56,935 nucleotides of DNA, taken from Nocardiopsis sp. FR4. GTDB lineage: Bacteria > Actinomycetota > Actinomycetes > Streptosporangiales > Streptosporangiaceae. The position numbers were made by a program, and so were the translations under genes. The DNA lies in assembly GCF_009830945.1 (NCBI RefSeq), contig NZ_ML776456.1:64903-121837 (forward strand), in the 5' to 3' direction. The notes below the pieces were generated by a model. It made no database searches and was not told the DNA's origin. It saw only the letters and a list, made by a program, of their open reading frames with translations. Below are positions 50,445 through 56,935 of the stretch, piece by piece (the stretch's first letter is position 1; the number at the start of each line of letters is the position of its first letter).

Positions 50445-51851
50445 GTGGCCGAGAAGGCGTCCAGCGGCGAGGACACGCGGTCGTCCGCCGGTACCGGAGC
50501 GTCACCGCGAGCTCCCGCCGCCTCCCCGCATCTCCCGGCTGCGGTCGCTGCTGTGGCTGCGCCGCTGCGGATACGACGCGATACGGTCGCGGCTGCCCCT
50601 GTCCGACCAGGGCTCCGATCCGCAGACCGGCGGGGAGGAGGTGCCGCGACCCTGGGAACTCTCCGAGCACGAGCCGGTCACCACGCAGGTCGAGGTCGTC
50701 CGGGCCCTGCACGAGGCCCAGCCGGAGGGGCCCGGAAGGAGCGGGACCGGCTCCGGGCCGAGCGCGGGCCCGGCCGTTCACGCTGGGCGCGCCTCCGAAG
50801 CAGGTGCGCCGTCCTATGGCGCTGGACGGCCCTTTCGGCGACTTCGTCTTCCACGAACGGCTCCGGGAGGTCACCGAACTCATCCACGAGCAGAACCAGG
50901 CCGTGGACGCTGGCGGCGAGCCCTACGTCACCATCGCCTACCTGGGCGAGCTGTACGTCCCCGACCCCGACAACCCCTCGTTGGCGGGGGTGCAGGGCGA
51001 GCTCCTGGGGCTGGCCTACGAGCAGTACGTCCCGCACCTGGTCCGGGAGTTCATGTCGGCCTTCACCGACGGGGAGGGCGGGGGCCGGGTGTGGGAGGGC
51101 GCGAAGGAGGAGTACGAGGACGGCGTGCCGCTCTACCAGACCGGGAACCCGGACGCGGACGCCTCCTTCAGCGCCCACCTGGACCGGCTGTGCACCGAGG
51201 GCCCGCCGGATCTGGTGTACTTCGCGGGCCGCTCGGAGGACCTCGAGGCCTTCCGCACAGAGATCCAGGGCACCGGCGGCGACGCCTGCGTGAACGGGGA
51301 CGTGACCATACCTCGGCGGTGACGACATCGCCAAGTACGTCACCGACGAGGCCGAGCGCATCGGCGACGCGAACCGGCACCCGGTGTTCTACACGCCGCT
51401 GGCGCCCAGCGGCTCCTGGGGCGCGGGCGACGACACCGAGGGCAACAGGTCCTTCTACAGAGGCGTCGACCGGCTCGTGCAGGGGCTGTACCGAGAGGAG
51501 GACGACGGTGGGGACGAGGACGGGAGCGGTACCGGGGGCGGCTCATCCGACCCGTCGACGGGCGGTCTCCTCCAGGACCTGGGGTTGCTGGGACCGCCGT
51601 TCCTGCGCGGCCAGGAGGAGTACGAGGCGGTGCGCGACACGCTGTTCGAGGAGATCAAGGACATCGAAAACACCACGGGCATGTCCGGGTACACCGCGTT
51701 CGCGGCCGACGTCGACGGCCACTGGCACCCCGAGCGCATGGTGCAGCTCGTGCTCGTGGGGCCCGAGGTCGGGGGCGAGCTCCAGCACGTGATCTCCAGC
51801 TGCGGCAGGACCAGTGCCAGTCCGCCCGCCTCCGCCCCGGACTGCGTGTGA
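50445..51851 (+). pseudogene. Decayed substrate-binding-like gene with several frameshifts
   Basis: Protein-like sequence runs through at least three frame changes. From about 50527 one frame reads RISRLRSLLWLRRCGYDAIR and continues with WELSEHEPVTTQVEVVRALHE. From about 50780 a second reads ARPFTLGAPPKQVRRPMALDGPFGDF and continues with PYVTIAYLGELYVPD and GPPDLVYFAGRSEDLEAF to a stop at 51322. From about 51312 a third reads GGDDIAKYVTDEAERIGD to 51851. The middle and last parts look like a type I periplasmic-binding fold (Peripla_BP_6), of the kind attached to large actinobacterial proteins. At 51308-51313 removing one base would restore the frame. The multiple breaks make an assembly error unlikely as the only cause. 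Confidence 0.75.
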
Positions 51852-51900
51852 GGCGCGGCCGGGTGGCGCGGGGAGCGTCCGGCGCGAGAGGATGCCCCCT

Positions 51901-52554
51901 GTGGACCACCAAGACCCCGCCGAACTGCGCAAACCGTACCCGGGAGAGCCCTTGAGAAGGTCCTCGCTCGCCGAGCACCCCATGACGCAGTTCCAGCTCT
52001 GGTTCGACGAGGCCTACCTCTCCGGACTGGCCGAACCCAACGCGATGGTGCTCGCCTCCGTCGAGCCCTCGGGCATGCCGCGCGCCCGCACCGTGCTGAT
52101 GAAGGGCTACGACAGCACCGGCCTGCGCTTCTTCACCAACTACACCTCGCGCAAGGGTGTGGCCCTGGACGCCGATCCGCGGGCCAGCGCGGTCTTCCCG
52201 TGGCACGCCATCCGGCGCCAGGTGCTCCTGGCGGGACGGGTGGAGCGGCTCAGCGACGAGGAGAACGACCGCTACTTCGCCTCCCGCCCGCGCGGCTCGC
52301 AGCTCGGCGCCTGGGCGAGCGAGCGCCAGTCCCAGCCCGTGGCCGACCGCGACGAGCTGGACCGCCTCTACCGGGAGTTCGACTCGGTGTGGCCCGAGGA
52401 CGAGGAGATCCCGCGGCCCTCCTACTGGGGCGGGTACCGGCTGGTGCCCGAGGAGGTGGAGTTCTGGCAGGGCGGCGCCGACCGCATGCACGACCGGTTC
52501 CGCTACCTCAGGACCGGGGACGACACCTGGGAGGTCGAGCGCCTGGCCCCGTGA
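51901..52554 (+). CDS. pdxH: Pyridoxamine 5'-phosphate oxidase PdxH
   Basis: A 217-residue FMN enzyme that oxidises pyridoxine or pyridoxamine 5'-phosphate to PLP. Family marks: MVLASVEPSGMPRARTVLMKGYD, GLRFFTNYTSRKG, FPWHAIRRQVLLAGRVERL, the RPRGSQLGAWAS loop that binds PLP and FMN, and the C-terminal SYWGGYRLVPEEVEFWQGG...RMHDRFRY, where Arg and His hold the substrate. The GTG at 51901 is chosen (AGAGGA seven bases upstream); an ATG three codons earlier overlaps that site. Confidence 0.97.
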   Translation: MDHQDPAELRKPYPGEPLRRSSLAEHPMTQFQLWFDEAYLSGLAEPNAMVLASVEPSGMPRARTVLMKGYDSTGLRFFTNYTSRKGVALDADPRASAVFPWHAIRRQVLLAGRVERLSDEENDRYFASRPRGSQLGAWASERQSQPVADRDELDRLYREFDSVWPEDEEIPRPSYWGGYRLVPEEVEFWQGGADRMHDRFRYLRTGDDTWEVERLAP

Positions 52555-52949
52555 GGGGCGGGACCGGCTCCGAGCTCCGAGTGCCGGGCCCACCAGGTGT
52601 TCTTCCGGCGTGATCTTCGCTGTCCCGTACGCGGGGCCGCGGGGCGGACGCGGAGGGGACCACGGCCGCGAGCAGGCATGATGCCCCTCACGGGCCGAAG
52701 GCCCGGTGCGTCCGGGACCTGTGGCCCTTGCGCCGGGAGCGAAAGTGTCCGCATTGTGAGACCGCGCAGAATTTCGGCTCCTCCTCCGCGCGATATGCTT
52801 GCGTGTATCGGTGGTCGCTCCCGCGGTCCTGCGGACGCCCCGGTCCCCACTCGGCCCCTGGGAATGACGACGCCCCGGCCTGTGTTGAGAGAGACCCGCC
52901 GTGTCCGCCGCGACCGCGCGCCGGGCACAGACGCCTTGGGAGGGGAGAC
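52555..52949. other. 395-base gap upstream of the DtxR-family gene
   Basis: No supported gene. A weak -35/-10 pair (TTTCGG and TATGCT, 16 bases apart, near 52770-52800) may drive the regulator gene. I see no iron box (TTAGGTTAGGCTAACCTAA-like) here. Confidence 0.4.
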
Positions 52950-53651
52950 TTGACCGCACACGGGCTGATCGACACCACGGAGATGTACCTCCGTACGGTC
53001 TTCGAGCTCGAAGAGGAGGGGATCGTCCCGCTTCGGGCCCGTATCGCCGAGCGTCTGCACCAGAGCGGCCCCACGGTGAGCCAGACGGTGGCCCGGATGG
53101 AGCGCGACGGCCTGCTGCGGGTCGAGAACGACAGGCACCTGGTCATGACCGCCGAGGGGCGGCGCCTGGCCACGCACGTCATGCGCAAGCACCGGCTCGC
53201 CGAGCGCCTGCTCGTCGACGTCATCGGGCTGCCCTGGGAGGACGTGCACATCGAGGCCTGCCGCTGGGAGCACGTCATCTCCGAGGCCGTGGAGGAGCGT
53301 CTGGTGACGCTGCTCAACGCCCCCTCGGTGTGCCCGCACGGCAACCCGATCCCCGGCCTGGACGAGCTGGGCCTGGAGGACTACTCCCCCGAGCCGTTCA
53401 CCGACGACTCGATCGTGCCGATGATCGACGTCGCGGGTAACAGCGAGACCACGGCCACCGTGCGCCGCATCAGTGAGCAGATCCAGTCGGACGCCGACAT
53501 CATGCTCACCTTGCGTGAATCCGGGGTACAACCGGGGCAGGAAGTAGTGCTGCGCGCCTCTGACGACGGGGTCCGTCTGATCGACGCGGAGTCCGGGGAC
53601 ACCGAACTCTCCGCGCAGGTCGCCGGGCACATCTTCGTCGCCAAGCCGTAA
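52950..53651 (+). CDS. Iron-dependent DtxR/IdeR family regulator
   Basis: A 233-residue regulator matching IdeR over its length. It has a winged helix (residues 5-65, DTTEMYLRT to SGPTVSQTVARMERDGLL), a metal-binding/dimer domain and an SH3-like C-terminal domain (from about 150). With an offset of two from mycobacterial IdeR, all ligands of both metal sites are kept: Met12, His81, Glu85, His100, Cys104, Glu107, His108. Cys in the primary site is typical of iron sensing. It represses iron uptake when Fe2+ is plentiful. The start is TTG with GGAGGGGAG upstream, matching the IdeR start; a much longer frame upstream is rejected. Confidence 0.95.
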   Translation: MTAHGLIDTTEMYLRTVFELEEEGIVPLRARIAERLHQSGPTVSQTVARMERDGLLRVENDRHLVMTAEGRRLATHVMRKHRLAERLLVDVIGLPWEDVHIEACRWEHVISEAVEERLVTLLNAPSVCPHGNPIPGLDELGLEDYSPEPFTDDSIVPMIDVAGNSETTATVRRISEQIQSDADIMLTLRESGVQPGQEVVLRASDDGVRLIDAESGDTELSAQVAGHIFVAKP

Positions 53652-53803
53652 ACCGTACGGACACGTTGATTGGTTGCTCATCGGGATTGTCACATTGCGC
53701 TGCGGGAACGTTGACGGTGTTGCTACGCTCGCCCCAAGGTGCGGTCGTTCGGGGTACCCGGGGCGGGCATGTGTGCAGCTCATGACGGCGAGGTGGCGGC
53801 TAG

Positions 53804-56086
53804 ATGACACGGTGGGGTGAGCCCTTCCGGGAGAGCGACGCGCTCGCCACGGCCGCCGTGGTGGACCAGGCGCAGATCGCCATCGTCGTCATCGACCGCT
53901 TCAGCCTGCTGCGCTACTGGAACCCCTTCGCGCGCGAGCTCTTCGGATTCGTCGACGGCCGCGACTACGTCGGCCTCTCCCTCCTGGACATCGGCATCCA
54001 CGAGTCGGACCGCGAGCACGCCTCCCAGCTCGCTCGCCGGGTGCTGCGCGGCGAGCCGTGGGAGGGCACCTTCGCCATCCTGCGCGGCGACTCCACGTGG
54101 ATCCACGTGCGCGCCCAGGCCGTGCCCATGCGCGGCGACTCCGGCGAGATCGACGGCATCATCCTCATCGCCCGCGAGGCGCTGCGCAGCGGCCGGGTGG
54201 AGGAGCAGTACGGGCTGCTGGAGCGGATCGGCAGCCGCCTGTCCAGCTCGCTGGAGTTCGACTCCACGGTCCGGGGCGTGGCCGGGATCCTGGTCCCGCA
54301 GTTCGCCGACCACTGCTTCATCGACCTCTACGACCACGACCGCCTGGTCAGACAGGTCTCCATGCACGCCGAGGGGTGGACGCCCCCGCCGCGCACCTGG
54401 TACGACGTCGGGGACGAGGTCCGCTACCCCGAACGCCACTTCGTCACCCAGGCGCTGCGCCGCATGGAGGCGGTGATCAGCAACGAGTACGTGTTCGAGA
54501 GCTCGCCCAGCAGCCGCTCCGACTTCGTCTCCCGCCAGGTCGGCATCACCTCCGCCATCGCCGCCCCGCTGCGCGCCCGCGGCGAGGTGCTCGGGGTGCT
54601 CACCCTGGCCCTGTCCGGCCTCTCCCCCCGCCAGAAGAACACCTACGGCGGGTTCGACCGCGACCTCGTCGGCGCCATCGCCTCCCGGGTGGCGCTGGCC
54701 ATCGACAACGCCCGGCTGTACGAGGAGGAGCGCAGCACGGCGATCGCCTTCCAGCGCAGCCTGCTGCCGAGCAGCTTCCCCCCCCTGGACGGCCTGACCC
54801 TGGCCCACCGCTACCTGCCCGCCACCCCGCTCCACGCGCACGGGCACGGCCTCCAGACCCAGGCCGGCGGCGACTTCTACGACGCCATTCCGCTCTCGGC
54901 CGGGCGCGTGGGCCTGGTCATCGGCGACGTGGAGGGCCGGGGCCCGCACGCCGCGGCGGTCATGGGCCAGCTGCGCGCCGCGCTGCGCGCCTTCGCCCAG
55001 GCCGACCGCGAGCCCGCCGACATCCTGCGCGAACTCGACGAGTGGGTCCGCCAGCTCGGCCAGGACGACGGCAACGGCGGCACCTGGATCCCCAGCGTCA
55101 GCTGTCTGTACATGGTCTACGACGCCTGGTCGCGCGAGCTGTCCTACGCCAACGCCGGGCACGCCCCGCCGCTGCTGGTCACCTCCGACTCGGTGGAGAA
55201 GCTCGACCTGGAGGTCACCGACCGCATGCTGGGCGTGCGCGCCAAGGGCGGTTCGGGCGAGGACGTGGTCTACCACCAGGCCGACCTCACCCTGCCCCTC
55301 GGCGCCACCCTGGTGATGTACACCGACGGCCTGGTGGACCGGAGCACGGGGGAGGGCGGGGCCGACCCCGACCAGGCACTGGGCCGGCTCGCCGACCGGG
55401 TGGCCGAGGTCGCCGACAAGGACGTGGACCAGATCGCCGAGGCGGCCGTGTACAGCGTTCCGGGCGAACTGCACGACGACACCGCCGTGCTGGTCGTGCG
55501 CAGCCACTTCGAGGCGCTCGCCCTGCGCGAGGGGTGGTTCCGCTCGGAGGCCTCCACCGTGGGCGAGGCCCGCCACCTGGCGGCCAACACCTTCAAGGAG
55601 TGGGGGATGGACCGCGACCAGGCGGAGCTGGCCTGCCTGCTGGTCTCGGAGATCGTCACCAACGTGGTCATCCACGCCACCCCGCACCCGGTGCACCGCG
55701 AGTTCACCGGCGGCGGGGTCCTGGACTCGGAGACCCCGCTCGGAGCCGCCGCCGGCCCCGACGAGTTCGACGAGGACTGGACCGACCTGCTGGAGGCGGT
55801 GGCCGAGGAGTCCGACGAGTCCCCGGCCGAGGTCGCGGAGAAGGAGTTCCTGCTCCGCCTGCGGCGCGGCGCGTCCGCGGTGTGGGTGGAGGTCTTCGAC
55901 AACGACCTGCGGCTGCCCCGGATCCGCAGTGCCGCCGCCGACGACGAGGGCGGCCGGGGCCTGTACCTGGTCGAGCAGCTCGCCAGCCGGTGGGGCTCGC
56001 GCCCGACGCCGGACGGCAAGGCGGTCTGGTTCGAGATGCCCATGCACGGCGAGGTCGAGGAAGCCGAGAAGGACGACGACGCCTAG
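53804..56086 (+). CDS. PAS-GAF-PP2C (SpoIIE)-histidine kinase-like ATPase signalling protein
   Basis: A 760-residue cytosolic protein. Domains in order: PAS (about 17-125, IVVIDRFSLLRYWNPFARELFG), GAF (about 150-310), SpoIIE-type PP2C phosphatase (about 325-565; GGDFYDA, GDVEGRGPHAAAVMGQL, NAGHAPPLL, YTDGLVD, DDTAVLVV), and RsbW-like HATPase_c (about 575-750; EIVTNVVIHA as N box, DDEGGRGLYLVEQLA as G box). The phosphatase and kinase of a partner-switching system sit in one chain, a fusion typical of actinobacteria: it may both phosphorylate and dephosphorylate an anti-sigma antagonist. No sigma or antagonist gene is near. An acidic stretch of about 55 residues interrupts the ATPase domain after the N box. 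Confidence 0.92.
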   Translation: MTRWGEPFRESDALATAAVVDQAQIAIVVIDRFSLLRYWNPFARELFGFVDGRDYVGLSLLDIGIHESDREHASQLARRVLRGEPWEGTFAILRGDSTWIHVRAQAVPMRGDSGEIDGIILIAREALRSGRVEEQYGLLERIGSRLSSSLEFDSTVRGVAGILVPQFADHCFIDLYDHDRLVRQVSMHAEGWTPPPRTWYDVGDEVRYPERHFVTQALRRMEAVISNEYVFESSPSSRSDFVSRQVGITSAIAAPLRARGEVLGVLTLALSGLSPRQKNTYGGFDRDLVGAIASRVALAIDNARLYEEERSTAIAFQRSLLPSSFPPLDGLTLAHRYLPATPLHAHGHGLQTQAGGDFYDAIPLSAGRVGLVIGDVEGRGPHAAAVMGQLRAALRAFAQADREPADILRELDEWVRQLGQDDGNGGTWIPSVSCLYMVYDAWSRELSYANAGHAPPLLVTSDSVEKLDLEVTDRMLGVRAKGGSGEDVVYHQADLTLPLGATLVMYTDGLVDRSTGEGGADPDQALGRLADRVAEVADKDVDQIAEAAVYSVPGELHDDTAVLVVRSHFEALALREGWFRSEASTVGEARHLAANTFKEWGMDRDQAELACLLVSEIVTNVVIHATPHPVHREFTGGGVLDSETPLGAAAGPDEFDEDWTDLLEAVAEESDESPAEVAEKEFLLRLRRGASAVWVEVFDNDLRLPRIRSAAADDEGGRGLYLVEQLASRWGSRPTPDGKAVWFEMPMHGEVEEAEKDDDA

Positions 56087-56685
56087 GCCGTGCCCGGTGG
56101 GACGGCCCGACCGTTCCCGTCCGCCCGCCGGCCGACCGGCCTCACCGTCGCGTACAGGAGCACGTCCACCCGGTCGCCGCCGATGTCCCGGTGGCCGCGC
56201 AGGAGCCCCTCGCGCTCGTACCCGGCGGCCTCGGCGGTGCGCACCGAGCCCAGGTTCCACGGCTCGATGTGGAGTTCGATCCGGTCCACCTCCGGGAGGG
56301 ACCAGGCGAACCGGGTCAGTGCGGTGAGCGCCTGGCCCGCGAGCCCGCGCCCCCGGCTGCGCGGCGCGACGCCGTACCCCGCGCCGGCCCGGCCCGCGGC
56401 GACGGCCGCGAGGTGCAGGCCGACCACCCCCACGGCCTCGTCGGTGTGCCGGTCCGCGACGCAGAAGGAGTACCCGGTCCCGGTGCGGAACCGGTCGTGC
56501 TGCCGCGTGATGTAGGCGCGTGCCTGGTCGCCGTCGGCGTCGCCGGGCAGGGTGCCGATCCGCGGCACGTACGGATCGGTGGACAGATCCGTCAGCATGT
56601 CCACGTCCCGGTCCGTGAAGGCCCGCAGCCGGACCTCCCCGAAGGTCGGGGCGGTCGACGGCCAGGCGAGCGGGGGGTGTGTCAT
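56083..56685 (-). CDS. GNAT family N-acetyltransferase (RimJ/RimL-like)
   Basis: A 200-residue acetyltransferase of the Acetyltransf_3 type. The start VRLRAFTDRDVDMLTDLSTDPYV, the acetyl-CoA loop APRSRGRGLAGQALTAL (Q/R-x-x-G-x-G/A motif) and the late strand VDRIELHIEPWNLGSVRTAEAAGYEREGLLRGH are standard. The substrate may be a protein N-terminus or an aminoglycoside-like compound; sequence does not tell. GGAAGGA precedes the ATG at 56685. Its stop overlaps the convergent phosphatase stop by four bases. Confidence 0.9.
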   Translation of the reverse strand: MTHPPLAWPSTAPTFGEVRLRAFTDRDVDMLTDLSTDPYVPRIGTLPGDADGDQARAYITRQHDRFRTGTGYSFCVADRHTDEAVGVVGLHLAAVAAGRAGAGYGVAPRSRGRGLAGQALTALTRFAWSLPEVDRIELHIEPWNLGSVRTAEAAGYEREGLLRGHRDIGGDRVDVLLYATVRPVGRRADGNGRAVPPGTA

Positions 56686-56809
56686 GCGGGTCCTTCCGGG
56701 CGGCACTGCGGCGGCGGAGTCCGGGCGGCCCGGGTGTTCGGGCCGCCCCGCGGACCGTTGCGCGGGCGGGGACCGCCGCCACCGCCTCCCCGCCGCGACG
56801 GCCGTCTCC

Positions 56810-56935
56810 TCAGAGCTGGCCGGTGGCCTCGCGCCAGGCCCGTTCCTTGCGGATCCACTCGTTGTCCTGGGGGAACTCGTCGATGGTGGTGACCCGGCGG
56901 ATCTCGGTCTTGAAGCCGGGTCCGGTGACGGGGGA
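56810..56935 (-). CDS. C-terminal end of an unidentified protein, cut by the window edge
   Basis: The last 41 codons of a minus-strand gene, with the 5' part outside the window. The visible peptide includes VTGPGFKTEIRRVTTIDEFP and ends KERAWREATGQL. It has the high Arg/Glu content and the strand-plus-tail look of YCII-related proteins, but I am not sure of this. The frame is open to the edge and the codon use is that of the other genes, so it is very likely a real gene end. Confidence 0.55.
   Translation of the reverse strand, partial: SPVTGPGFKTEIRRVTTIDEFPQDNEWIRKERAWREATGQL

Noticed and set aside
53780..56782. A 1000-codon open frame on the minus strand opposite the phosphatase gene
   Set aside because: It is a shadow of the GC-rich third positions of the real gene: repetitive Gly/Val/Ala/Leu-rich sequence with no domain, while the plus strand shows clear PAS, GAF, PP2C and ATPase motifs.

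Overview
The window reads as a chromosomal segment of a high-GC, Gram-positive actinobacterium. Coding regions are strongly GC-biased at third positions, and GTG and TTG starts are common. Several gene sets are typical of actinobacteria: an IdeR-type DtxR regulator, DUF3263 beside otsB, DUF3027, DUF2530, a long cold-shock protein and a mycobacterial-type R2lox. A GH6-CBM2 cellulase lies behind a CelR-type operator, as in Thermobifida fusca, which suggests Nocardiopsis or a relative; this is inference from protein likeness, not a database result. I see no rRNA, tRNA, CRISPR, phage or insertion sequence. Both edges look like contig ends: the first 104 bases are an exact inverted copy of an internal piece of the cellulase gene, and the last 126 bases are the 3' end of a truncated gene.

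Layout. 0-8.5 kb: argJ, a serine hydrolase, the trehalose genes otsB and otsA separated by DUF3263, a dead subtilase, a methyltransferase and a GrpB protein. 8.7-10.5 kb: a SAM-I riboswitch leads a threonine-synthase-like gene and a CysO/MoaD-like sulfur carrier ending Gly-Gly-Cys. 10.7-13.2 kb: a PadR regulator and a drug-type ABC exporter with two matching operators. 13.3-15.2 kb: groEL with two CIRCE elements. 15.3-24.3 kb: an Uma2 remnant, a heterodimeric ABC exporter, a Nudix hydrolase, the cellulase, a zeta-toxin-like kinase and R2lox. 24.3-37.3 kb: XPB helicase, three small membrane proteins, a CPBP protease, a large WYL/helicase-C protein, a HAAS membrane protein, a cold-shock protein, DUF3027 and a sacsin-like GHKL ATPase. 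37.3-44.9 kb: MOSC protein, lipoprotein, broken arsR, methyltransferase, DUF2530, NCS2 permease, MFS transporter, thpR and a tiny membrane peptide. 44.9-56.9 kb: a BKACE enzyme, a secreted propeller protein, a CGNR regulator, VOC, GDPD, serC, a multiply frameshifted pseudogene, pdxH, an IdeR-like regulator, a PAS-GAF-PP2C-kinase protein and a GNAT.

The most interesting system is the SAM-riboswitch operon at 8.7-10.5 kb. A PLP enzyme of the family that uses O-phosphohomoserine is paired with a Cys-capped sulfur-carrier protein and controlled by S-adenosylmethionine. This suggests a protein-thiocarboxylate route to homocysteine rather than threonine synthesis. Other points of note are a 19-bp perfect hairpin that covers the ribosome site and start codon of the MFS gene, an ABC pair in which each partner lost exactly the motifs needed for one of the two ATP sites, and a subtilase that lost its whole catalytic triad.
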